A stretch of DNA of 64,000 nt from assembly GCA_026014565.1 (NCBI GenBank), contig JAOZIB010000001.1:62001-126000 (forward strand), written 5' to 3'. How positions within the stretch are numbered: position 1 is the first letter of the stretch; every line of letters starts with the position of its first letter. Of this stretch, positions 26,089 through 34,037 are shown in pieces. The notes under the pieces were generated by a model. The model saw only the letters and a list, made by a program, of their open reading frames with translations. It made no database searches and was not told where the DNA came from. A program made the position numbers and the translations under genes. The DNA comes from Candidatus Bathyarchaeum sp. (lineage in GTDB: Archaea; Thermoproteota; Bathyarchaeia; Bathyarchaeales; Bathyarchaeaceae).

Positions 26089-27765
26089 ATGACAGCTCAA
26101 CTAACCGAAGACCTAAAAGAAAAGATACTAAACATCTGTAAAGATATTGCAGGTTCTCGTAAGATCACTGCTGTTTGCGTTTATGGTCCATGGGCGTGTG
26201 GATATGCTGACAAAAAAACTGACGTGAACGTTCTTCTGGTTCTTGACAGGTATCTTCTCCGTCTGCACAACTATTACGACACTAATGATGACATCAAAAT
26301 TTCAATTTTGATTGTTAACCAGTCAGACTTTGAAAGAGACATCAAAAAGGGTTGGTTAGGCGAATTCTGTGCAGAACGACTGCTTGTGCCGTATGTACCC
26401 TTGATTAATGCTGAATACTTGGAGAACAATGAAATAAAAGCTAAAAAAAGAACGATAATGGAACTCTTGGGAAACCTAATTTTAGAATTCCCCGAATCAT
26501 CATATGATTTCAGCATCAAAAAGGATTACTTCATGTACGAAACAATGATGCGGAAAGCCAAACTGTTTCCTCCATTAGCCTATGTGTTTCAGAATGTTAC
26601 GCAAAAAAATGGAGAACAAAACATCAAAAACATAATGGACGGTTACGTGAAGGCATTCAAAGAACTAGAAAAAGAAAACGTTATTGTTGTTCTTTTTGAT
26701 GACCACATAAAAATTACAGCAAAACACATCGAAGCAATAAAAAACTGGAAAAACAAAATTCCCGTTGTCATCAAGTTTTTGCGGAGAATGACTGTTACGC
26801 CTATTTTGAGGATGTTCTCAGAAACTGCAGACTCGTTTATTCAAGAACAAAGACTTTTCACAAGTAACAACAAAAACATCATTAGCGCAAATCATTTGGT
26901 TTCCCAACTAGAAGATCCCAAAAAACATGTTTTGCTTCCCACGCCGTTGGGAACAATTTCTTTGGCGGATAAATCGGACATCATAGATGTAGCAAAGAAA
27001 TTACTAGTTGCAGACAAGTTCTCAAAGATAAAAATTAAAAAAATTGGCGGAGTTTTTAACGATATTTATCTTTTAACCATAACAAAAAGCGATGAAGAAA
27101 GAAAAGTTATAGTCAAACAGTTTCTTGATTGGTCAAATCTCAAATGGTTACCTTTAAGCATGTGGTCATTTGGAACCACCTCATTTTCTGTCCTAGGAAC
27201 CTCAAGAATGGAAAAAGAATATGCCATAACCAACTATTTGCACAACAATGGTTTTCCAGTTCCCCAAATATTTCACATAAGCTACCCTAAACGGCTACTT
27301 TTTGAAGAATACATCCAAGGAAATGAACTCGTAAAAACAATAAAACAAATCTTTGAAGCAAACAACATACCACAAGCTTCAGACCTCGAGTTAGTGAAAA
27401 AAGCAGGACAAATAGTAGCCAAAGCACATGGATTAGGTGTAACTTTGGGAGATTGCAAACCAGAAAATTTTATGGTTACAGAAAAAGGAATTTTTTTGTT
27501 AGACCTTGAACAAGCCTCAAGAAACGGAAACAAAACATGGGACGTTGCAGAATTTTTGTATTTTTCTGGCCACTACAGTCCTGCTATGTCACCAACCACA
27601 CCTGCAATCACAATTGCAAAAAGCTTCATTGAAGGATACCTCCAAGCAGGGGGTGACAAAAAAACCGTAATACGAGCTGCATCTCCAAGGTATACTAAAG
27701 TCTTTGCTGTTTTTACATCGCCTCACATTTTGCTTGCAATGTCTAACGTTTGCAAAAAAACCTGA
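26089..27765 (+). CDS. nucleotidyltransferase-like and protein-kinase-like fusion
   Basis: The N-terminal ~100 residues look like a minimal nucleotidyltransferase: VCVYGPWACGYADKKTDVNV aligns with the usual GSxxxGxxxxxSDxD motif, but Ser is Pro and the second Asp is Asn. A helical middle region of about 130 residues follows. The C-terminal half is a kinase-like fold: IKKIGGVFNDIYLLTI, VIVKQFLDW (the ATP lysine), LGDCKPENFMV as catalytic loop and LLDLEQAS as the metal motif, close to Bud32/RIO-like atypical kinases. The open frame reaches back to TTG 26053; ATG 26089 fits the beginning of the fold better. The substrate is unknown. The kinase half looks active, the transferase half possibly not. 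Confidence 0.7.
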   Translation: MTAQLTEDLKEKILNICKDIAGSRKITAVCVYGPWACGYADKKTDVNVLLVLDRYLLRLHNYYDTNDDIKISILIVNQSDFERDIKKGWLGEFCAERLLVPYVPLINAEYLENNEIKAKKRTIMELLGNLILEFPESSYDFSIKKDYFMYETMMRKAKLFPPLAYVFQNVTQKNGEQNIKNIMDGYVKAFKELEKENVIVVLFDDHIKITAKHIEAIKNWKNKIPVVIKFLRRMTVTPILRMFSETADSFIQEQRLFTSNNKNIISANHLVSQLEDPKKHVLLPTPLGTISLADKSDIIDVAKKLLVADKFSKIKIKKIGGVFNDIYLLTITKSDEERKVIVKQFLDWSNLKWLPLSMWSFGTTSFSVLGTSRMEKEYAITNYLHNNGFPVPQIFHISYPKRLLFEEYIQGNELVKTIKQIFEANNIPQASDLELVKKAGQIVAKAHGLGVTLGDCKPENFMVTEKGIFLLDLEQASRNGNKTWDVAEFLYFSGHYSPAMSPTTPAITIAKSFIEGYLQAGGDKKTVIRAASPRYTKVFAVFTSPHILLAMSNVCKKT

Positions 27766-27780
27766 ATACACATTTGACAT

Positions 27781-29409
27781 TTAATTTTGCGTAATTTCTT
27801 GTAGTCTCTCGTTAAGAATTTGGTATTCTCGTTCCGAAATCCAATTTTCTTCTTTGAGTTCACTAATTCCCTTTTTGACTGATAACTGTGTCTCAGTTTT
27901 TCGGAAAATGTTGGCTTTATGCCCTGCCTCGTTAAGCTCCTTTTCAAAAACTGGATTTTCTTGAGTCAAATCCACCAAGTGATCAAGGAGCGCAGAAATA
28001 GTCTCTGAGCGATTTTGCAAGAAATACTTCATTTTTCCAGAACTAAAAACGCTCTTTAGTTTAGTTTTAATTCCTACACAACCGAGTTTGGAGGGAGGAT
28101 AAACCACATACCGTTTTGAAACTTCTGTTTCATAACACACCAAATATGCAGACAAATACAGCAATACTTTTTTTCTTCGTCGGTCATTAATTCCCATATC
28201 ATGCAATTCAGCTAACGCTGTTTCTTTTATTGAAATCATTTCATCAATTTGTTTGATTATCGCAGTAGTCATGTCCTGCAGTGAAGCTAACTCTTGCTCT
28301 TCTAATCTGGATCTAGCTTCTTTTGCCGCTTCAAGGTCATGAAGAGTCCGCATCGCATCTTCAACCTTGTCGTCTGGTTTTGTTCTTGTCCGACTTACTT
28401 TGATTTTTTTTGCTTCATCCACAGTTTCAAGTTCCCGATCGATATCTTTGATTTCTTTGTTCAACAATGGAATTTGCTTTTTGTTTTCTTCAATTTTTTG
28501 GGAAAGCTCAAACTCGCCAGCTTCATCTTTGTTATCCCGCGCAACTTTAATGTCTTCCTCAAGGCGCTCATTTTGTTTTGCTAACCGTTCAAGTTTCTTT
28601 TCGATTACAACCCGTTTCTGATGAAGAGTACGAAGCGTTCTGTCATAACTATTGGAAATACGGGTGACTTCTTCATCACGTTCTTCTTTAATTTCCTTTA
28701 TTTTCGCCATTACCGTGGGTTTAACGTTCTTAATTTTCTGGTCAAACTCTTTCATAGACCGTTGCATATCTGCCTGTAACAATTTTACTTGATTTCTGGA
28801 GGCTTGACTCAAAAACTTCATTATTGCATTTAGATTTTTTATGTCCTGCTCTAAGTCATTTTTAAGCTCAGTGAGCTTGTTAATTGAAGATTCAACTTCA
28901 GAGTTGTCTAGCATCGGCGACAAAACTGCTTTTGAAGAATCAGATTTTACGGTATCCTCAGAATCATTGAGGTAATCCATTATATCATGAAGAAACTCAG
29001 CAGTTGTAATAAGACCTTCAATCGTTCTTTCTTCTTGACCTTCAAAGTCTTTAAAGTAACTAACATTTTGAGACAAAGCTGCACTAAAAGCTGCATTTGA
29101 TTTTGAACTAGCTTTGATGTCAGTTTCGAAAGCGTGTATGTCAGGAACCAAATCATAATTCAGCTTTTTTTCTGTGAATTCGAGTCCATCAAAAATTAAG
29201 CTCATCCCGTTCCAAGGAACCACCCAAAGAGGATAACCGATTTCTGTTATAAACTCCAGTTTTTCTGCAGGTTTTTTTAAGACCGTTCTTTCACCTTTTT
29301 TTCTTTCTCGTTCTGCTAAATAGAAAAGACCTGCCATTTCCATGTCTTTAGTGAAGGGTCTAATCCTGTCTTTTGAGGCAACACAAAAAGGCAAATTAAT
29401 TCTTTTCAT
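27781..29409 (-). CDS. long coiled-coil protein with archaeal-specific N-terminal domain
   Basis: About 542 residues. The N-terminal domain (RINLPFCVASKDRIRPF, then EKLEFITEIGYPLWVVPWNG) is globular. Residues about 180-400 are dense heptad repeats (KLERLAKQNERLEEDIKVAR, IPLLNKEIKDIDRELETVDE) forming long coiled coils. The C-terminus (KRYVVYPPSKLGCVGIKTKL and following helices) is globular again. No ATPase motif exists, so it is not an SMC protein. A structural or scaffold role is an inference. The start is ATG 29409; GTG 29430 is in frame. Confidence 0.65.
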   Translation of the reverse strand: MKRINLPFCVASKDRIRPFTKDMEMAGLFYLAERERKKGERTVLKKPAEKLEFITEIGYPLWVVPWNGMSLIFDGLEFTEKKLNYDLVPDIHAFETDIKASSKSNAAFSAALSQNVSYFKDFEGQEERTIEGLITTAEFLHDIMDYLNDSEDTVKSDSSKAVLSPMLDNSEVESSINKLTELKNDLEQDIKNLNAIMKFLSQASRNQVKLLQADMQRSMKEFDQKIKNVKPTVMAKIKEIKEERDEEVTRISNSYDRTLRTLHQKRVVIEKKLERLAKQNERLEEDIKVARDNKDEAGEFELSQKIEENKKQIPLLNKEIKDIDRELETVDEAKKIKVSRTRTKPDDKVEDAMRTLHDLEAAKEARSRLEEQELASLQDMTTAIIKQIDEMISIKETALAELHDMGINDRRRKKVLLYLSAYLVCYETEVSKRYVVYPPSKLGCVGIKTKLKSVFSSGKMKYFLQNRSETISALLDHLVDLTQENPVFEKELNEAGHKANIFRKTETQLSVKKGISELKEENWISEREYQILNERLQEITQN

Positions 29410-29697
29410 ATTTTTATCCAAATTTAACACCAGTTCAGTCTATTTGCTCTTTGAAGCATACGTGATATTTTCAATTTTGTTAGCTATCAAGCGTTTGTCG
29501 TCTTTAACAGGAGACGAGATTAATTTATTGTAACGCTAATAGATTATTTAGGTTTGTTGTTTCAACCCGCGGACGCTTAAAAAGGCTTTTAAAACTAGAT
29601 GCAACATGGGCCAATATTGCAAATTATGTTTTTCAAATTTTTTTGGTTCGGAGCATTTAAATGTGTGTAAAAACTTTGCAGTTGACGGTGGACCGAA

Positions 29698-30228
29698 TTG
29701 AACTACTGGAAAGATATTCCTGTTGGAGAGAACCCCCCCGAAATTTTAAACGCAGTTATCGAAGTTGTAAGTGGTTCAAGAGACAAATATGAGTACAAAT
29801 CAGAATGGGAAGCGTTTACATTAGACCGCATGATTCCGTCATCGGTTGTTTTTCCTATCGAATATGGTTTTGTTCCCCAAACATGGTACGATGATAACGA
29901 CCCACTTGACATTATGGTCATGAGTTATGAACCCCTTGAAGTCGGGTGCATCGTTCGGGTTCGCGTTATTGGCGTCTTAGAAATTGAAGATGAAAAAGGT
30001 GTGGATTCCAAAATTTTGTCAGTTCTTGTTGATGACGCCCGATTAGAAGGCATCCACGACATAGATGACGTTCATGTTCATCAACTACGAGAAATTCAAG
30101 AATTCTTTGAAACCTACAAACGACTAGAGCCCCACAAATGGGTCAAAGTAAAAGGCTGGGAACCCGCAAAAAAAGCCCAAGAAATAGTACAATACGCCGC
30201 TGAACAATACAAAAAACAAAAAAAGTAA
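29698..30228 (+). CDS. ppa: inorganic pyrophosphatase
   Basis: Hydrolyses pyrophosphate to phosphate in the cytosol and so pulls nucleotide-activating reactions forward. The 176-residue class I enzyme shows the active-site set KYEYK, RMIPSSVVFPIEYGFVP, DDNDPLDIMV (three metal Asp), the pair of Asp and Lys in EDEKGVDSKI, and YKRLEPHKW near the end. TTG at 29698 follows a GGTGG site by 6 nt; a TATA-like CATTTAAATG lies near 29656-29665. Confidence 0.95.
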   Translation: MNYWKDIPVGENPPEILNAVIEVVSGSRDKYEYKSEWEAFTLDRMIPSSVVFPIEYGFVPQTWYDDNDPLDIMVMSYEPLEVGCIVRVRVIGVLEIEDEKGVDSKILSVLVDDARLEGIHDIDDVHVHQLREIQEFFETYKRLEPHKWVKVKGWEPAKKAQEIVQYAAEQYKKQKK

Positions 30229-30274
30229 CAACCAACCTCTCTTTGTGGCCCTCAACTTGTGGTTGTGATAATAA

Positions 30275-30946
30275 ATGGTCCTGAAGGCTGTATTGTTTGA
30301 TTTGGGGTTAACCCTTATTCGAACTGCTTCTTTTCCAGAAATCTATCGGCGAATTCTTGCGAGTTTTAATGTTCAAGTTTCTGTTGACGCCATTGTTGAA
30401 GCACAAAAACAAACAGAAAAAGAGTTTGACGTCTCAACTTATGACGAAAACAAACGACAAGAATTCTGGACAAACTACAACGCTGCTTTAATCAAAAAAC
30501 TAGGAATCAAAGAAAATGTTGTTTTTTTGGCGAGCCAAATTGACGAACTTTGGTGGCGTTTCTCCCACGTTGAAGTTTTTCCAGATGTGGAGCCTACTTT
30601 TTCCAAATTAAAAGCTAGAGGCTTAAAAATTGGGCTTGTCTCTAATGGGTTTCAAAAAGACCTTGACCAGGTCTTGCCGGAATTGGACCTGAAAAAATGG
30701 TTTGATTCAGTGGTTTGCATTGATTCGTGCAACTGTGCAAAACCAAACAAAAAGATTTTTTTGTATGCGCTAGACCAGTTGCAGATTAATCCAAATGAAG
30801 CTGTGTTTGTGGGAAATTCTATCGAGCAAGACTATGACGGCGCATTTGCCGTTGGAATCAGACCGTTTCTGATTGACCGTGAACAAAAACTTTCAAGCCA
30901 ATATAACACAATTAACAGCTTAACTGATTTGCTAACTATACTGTAA
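30275..30946 (+). CDS. HAD-superfamily hydrolase
   Basis: A 223-residue HAD phosphatase with a four-helix cap: motif I FDLGLTLIR (nucleophile Asp, with Gly at the usual second Asp), motif II GLVSNGF, motif III lysine in CAKPNKKIF, motif IV VFVGNSIEQDYDGA. The Gly in motif I also occurs in many FDLGDTL-type enzymes. It lies 46 nt after ppa on the same strand. The substrate is unknown. Confidence 0.8.
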   Translation: MVLKAVLFDLGLTLIRTASFPEIYRRILASFNVQVSVDAIVEAQKQTEKEFDVSTYDENKRQEFWTNYNAALIKKLGIKENVVFLASQIDELWWRFSHVEVFPDVEPTFSKLKARGLKIGLVSNGFQKDLDQVLPELDLKKWFDSVVCIDSCNCAKPNKKIFLYALDQLQINPNEAVFVGNSIEQDYDGAFAVGIRPFLIDREQKLSSQYNTINSLTDLLTIL

Positions 30947-30951
30947 GAAAA

Positions 30952-31419
30952 TTACTTTCGCAGCTGGGCAGGCAATAGAACATTTTCTTCAATTATTATG
31001 GCAGTTGAAGTTTCGTCGATGCCTTGAATCTGCCTTGTTTTTTCTATGAACTCTGACAGTTTTTTGAGGCTTTCAAAACGCGCTTTTGCTATCAAATCGA
31101 AATTGGCGGCTTGAACTTCAGTTATTTCTTCGATTTCTTGGAAACCAGTTAACGCATCGATAATGTCTTTTTTTGGAATGTGACCATTTCCAGGAGTAGC
31201 CTCGGATAAGTTAATTTGCATCAACGCCCCAATAGGCAACGACGTTTTTTCATAATCAATCAAGGCTTTGTATCCAGTGATTATACCGTCCTGTTCCATT
31301 TTTTTGATTCTTCTGTGCACTGTAGATATTGGCATTCCCAAAAGTTTAGAAAATTTTCTGCTAGAAAATCCTGAACGTCGCGATATTACTTTGAGGATTT
31401 GTTCGTCTTTTTCGTCCAC
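30952..31419 (-). CDS. Lrp/AsnC-family transcription regulator
   Basis: A 155-residue regulator with the N-terminal winged helix (DEQILKVISRRSGFSSRKFS, recognition helix ISTVHRRIKKMEQDG) and an AsnC sensor domain containing VQAANFDLIAKARFES. GTG at 31419 sits 7 nt after GAGGG. It is not closely similar to the tandem pair at 4250-5171 and stands alone, converging on the HAD gene. Confidence 0.85.
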   Translation of the reverse strand: MDEKDEQILKVISRRSGFSSRKFSKLLGMPISTVHRRIKKMEQDGIITGYKALIDYEKTSLPIGALMQINLSEATPGNGHIPKKDIIDALTGFQEIEEITEVQAANFDLIAKARFESLKKLSEFIEKTRQIQGIDETSTAIIIEENVLLPAQLRK

Positions 31420-31534
31420 GTGTTTTCCCTCATTGAATGGAAGAAATTATCACGTAAACCTAGATTAAAACCTTTTTTTGTTGTTGAATAAGAAAAAAAG
31501 GGGTTAATGTAAGAAATTTTCCAAAACTCAACGT

Positions 31535-31858
31535 TTACTCAGGTAAATCTTCAAACACTTGTTTCATGCTTTCTTTATATTCTTTGAAAGCCCTTCGTCC
31601 TTGCACCGTAAGTTTTAGTGTAGTGTGAGGCTTCTTGTCTAGAAACTCTTTTTTCACTGAAACGTAACCTGCTTTCTCCAATTTGCCAACATGGGATGCT
31701 ATGTTGCCCCACGTTAGTCCTGTTTGCTGTTGCAAGAACAGGTAATCAACACTTTCAACAACAAAAAGGTGAGCCATGATGATGAGTCTTGCCGGTTCGT
31801 GGATTAGTTTGTCAATTGCCGGAATTGAAGGCGGATTAATGTCTGATTTTTTGTTCAT
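31535..31858 (-). CDS. winged-helix regulator (HTH_34 type) paired with a membrane protein
   Basis: A 107-residue one-domain winged helix: IDKLIHEPARLIIMAHLFVV, FLQQQTGLTWGNIASHVGKL as recognition region, wing VKKEFLDKKPHTTLKLT and a final helix. This is the archaeal/bacterial HTH_34 family near ArsR/MarR. It follows the membrane protein gene by 3 nt in one operon. A perfect 9-1-9 inverted repeat at the operon promoter is the likely operator. Confidence 0.85.
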   Translation of the reverse strand: MNKKSDINPPSIPAIDKLIHEPARLIIMAHLFVVESVDYLFLQQQTGLTWGNIASHVGKLEKAGYVSVKKEFLDKKPHTTLKLTVQGRRAFKEYKESMKQVFEDLPE

Positions 31859-31861
31859 TAT

Positions 31862-32467
31862 CTATTCTTCCGTTGTTTCGGGATGCATGTTCACGAAACG
31901 AGTCATCATGGTTAATCCTGACGCCAGAATTATTATGCCTAATACTGCAAGATAGTAATACAAAGGAAAACTAATGAAGTGCCCTCCAACGAACATGACC
32001 AATGTCAGCAATGAATATCCGTATATACGTCTTGTTTTGAAACTATACGCTCCTAACAGAAACAAAACTGCAACTGCCACACCAATGGTAATCATATAAT
32101 TGTCAATCATGAATAGCAACCAGTCAGGGGTTCCTGAATTGGTGAGTTCTATAAATGTGAATACGCCCGCAATCATGCCAAACAGGCCCAAAACTAGAAT
32201 TAACATGACCGTTTTTTGCGCTCGTTGTTGTGGGAATTTTACGTAACCAATTCGGGGTACAGTAACAATCCTTTTTAGTCCTGCATAAAACGAGACAGCT
32301 AACGCACCTGAGACTCCACCTAACCACGGCATCTCCACAGTCATTACTGCTGCAAAGGTCAAGACTACAAATGCAATTGTGATATCAATAATTCCATCCT
32401 GATGGTAGGACGTATAGGCTTTTCGTTCAATTTCTTTCAGGTTAATTTTTTGGTTCATTTGGTCCAT
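31862..32467 (-). CDS. membrane protein co-encoded with HTH_34 regulator
   Basis: A 201-residue protein: a short N-terminal cytosolic part (KINLKEIERKAYTSYHQDGI) and about six membrane helices in pairs, with a basic loop (RIVTVPRIGYVKFPQQRAQK) between the pairs. Membrane proteins of this build are often coupled to HTH_34 regulators; the function of the pair is unknown. It starts with ATG at 32467, about 25 nt after a TATA-like ATTAAATAG, so the message is nearly leaderless. Confidence 0.65.
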   Translation of the reverse strand: MDQMNQKINLKEIERKAYTSYHQDGIIDITIAFVVLTFAAVMTVEMPWLGGVSGALAVSFYAGLKRIVTVPRIGYVKFPQQRAQKTVMLILVLGLFGMIAGVFTFIELTNSGTPDWLLFMIDNYMITIGVAVAVLFLLGAYSFKTRRIYGYSLLTLVMFVGGHFISFPLYYYLAVLGIIILASGLTMMTRFVNMHPETTEE

Positions 32468-32499
32468 CTATAGCAAACATGGTAATTTGTACTATTTAA

Positions 32500-32518
32500 T
32501 ACTTTGTATTACAAAGTA
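32500..32518 (-). promoter_or_regulatory. operator of the HTH_34/membrane-protein operon
   Basis: Perfect 9-bp arms around one base: TACTTTGTATTACAAAGTA. It abuts the upstream edge of the TATA-like ATTAAATAG (minus strand, 32492-32500), where the BRE should be. A third CTTTGTTA half-site follows at 32519-32526. The neighbouring regulator gene is the obvious binder. Confidence 0.7.
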
Positions 32519-32575
32519 CTTTGTTATTTCTGAAAGATGGAAACAAAGAAACCACACAAGAAAACAAGATTCAAC

Positions 32576-33049
32576 CTAATCTATCGGAGCAAAGATTTCT
32601 ATAAGCAACTCATCTTCAGAAACTTCGTGAGGGTCATTTAGGTATATTTCACGAATTGGAGCAACAATCTTTTTGTTGTTAGCCTCTAACCAAGCAAACA
32701 ATTTTTCGTAAGTAGCATCTTCTTCACGATAAGGACCTTTATGCAATGTTTTCACCATTTTTGCAGCAGGCAACTCGTAGCAGGTTATCACTTCTGTTTC
32801 TCTTCCGCGTTTAAGTATCGGGATTACAACCTCGACGTCTGCGTTGTTTTCTTTGTCTGCTTTGATTGCTTCTTCTGCACTGGGTTCGTGGCAGATGTAC
32901 ATTGGGGGTCCAATCATTTGGATGTCGTTTTTTGTAGCGTAGTCACATAGTTCTGGAATCATCACCCCAATAATACTGTAAGGACCAGTTTGCCTCATGC
33001 CCAAAACGAGTTTAGGTTCTACATTTACTATTGAATATTCTTCATTCAA
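32576..33049 (-). CDS. GyrI-like effector-binding domain protein
   Basis: A 157-residue single domain of the AraC-effector/GyrI-like family: VEPKLVLGMRQTGPYSIIG at the start, GPPMYICHEP, DVEVVIPILKRG, KTLHKGPYREEDATYEKLFAWLEAN and a final REIYLNDPHEVSEDEL. These folds bind small hydrophobic ligands or, in some members, hydrolyse them. No DNA-binding domain is attached. TTG at 33049 follows AGGG by 7 nt. Confidence 0.85.
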   Translation of the reverse strand: MNEEYSIVNVEPKLVLGMRQTGPYSIIGVMIPELCDYATKNDIQMIGPPMYICHEPSAEEAIKADKENNADVEVVIPILKRGRETEVITCYELPAAKMVKTLHKGPYREEDATYEKLFAWLEANNKKIVAPIREIYLNDPHEVSEDELLIEIFAPID

Positions 33050-33242
33050 GTTTTTTCCCTAGTCTCTGGTTGCGGTTATGGTATTTACGGTTTAAGTTGG
33101 TGCATATTCGTGGAACTGGGAGAGATAACTGAAACAAAACCCAGAAAAATTTGTGTTTTATTTTCGTGATTTTTTGCAATATGAACATTTAGGTTAAATA
33201 GGGTGATTGTGTCAAGACGTAGATAGAACCGGCGTGATGATA

Positions 33243-34037
33243 ATGAGTGAATTAATTGCTGAAGGCGACGATGTATATCTCTACTTAGACCCCAGACGAA
33301 CCTATCTGGTCAGAGTGGAGCCCGAAAAAAGCTTTCACACCCACAAAGGCTACATTCAATTAGGGGACTTGATTGGAAAAGAATATGGCACCAGAATCCC
33401 CAGCAGTATGGACGTTGAGTTTGTGGCGTTAAAGCCTAAACTGCGGGATTATATTTTCAAAACAAACAGGCGCACACAGATATCTTACCCCAAGGACATC
33501 TCATTAATTATACTAAACAGCGGGATTGGGCCTGGAAGCCGCGTAGTTGAAGCGGGCACTGGAACTGGGGCGCTTACCAGTGCGATTGCTCATTATATTA
33601 GACCTAGTGGCACAGTTTACTCCTATGATATCAAACAGGAGCACCAAAAAAATGCAAAAAAGAATCTGGAACGGGCAAAACTTCTGGATACTGTGGAACT
33701 AAAAGAGGGGGACATAACCGAAGGAATTGAAGAAAAAGATTTAGATGCTATAATTTTGGATATGGCGACTCCGTGGTTGGTTATTCCTCATGCTTATGAG
33801 GCATTGAAGGGTAGTGGTGTGTTGGTGTCCTTTAGTCCGACTGTTGAGCAGGTTGTTAAGGTTACTGAGGCGTTGTATGATTGTGGGTTTGTTTGTATCG
33901 AAACCTGTGAAACATTGATTCGGTTTATGCAAGTCTCGAGGGGAAAAACGCGCCCCCAGACGTTGATGACTGGTCACACTGGTTATTTGACTTTTGCGCG
34001 TAAGTCTGTCAGGCAAGAGCCTGGCACACAGACTTAG
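33243..34037 (+). CDS. trmI: tRNA (adenine-N1)-methyltransferase TrmI
   Basis: SAM-dependent enzyme making m1A at position 58 (and 57 in archaea) of tRNA. The N-terminal beta domain (AEGDDVYLYLDPRRTYLVRV, HKGYIQLGDLIGKEYG) precedes a Rossmann domain with RVVEAGTGTGALTSAI for SAM, YSYDIKQEHQKNAKKN and DAIILDMATPW as the active-site strand. The open frame begins at TTG 33207; ATG 33243 starts at the conserved beginning of the family and is preferred. It converges on the next gene with a 4-nt overlap. Confidence 0.92.
   Translation: MSELIAEGDDVYLYLDPRRTYLVRVEPEKSFHTHKGYIQLGDLIGKEYGTRIPSSMDVEFVALKPKLRDYIFKTNRRTQISYPKDISLIILNSGIGPGSRVVEAGTGTGALTSAIAHYIRPSGTVYSYDIKQEHQKNAKKNLERAKLLDTVELKEGDITEGIEEKDLDAIILDMATPWLVIPHAYEALKGSGVLVSFSPTVEQVVKVTEALYDCGFVCIETCETLIRFMQVSRGKTRPQTLMTGHTGYLTFARKSVRQEPGTQT

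Noticed and set aside
30275-30946. Inactive HAD because the second motif I Asp is Gly
   Set aside because: The FDLGxTL form occurs in many HAD proteins, and the other motifs are intact; inactivity cannot be claimed.
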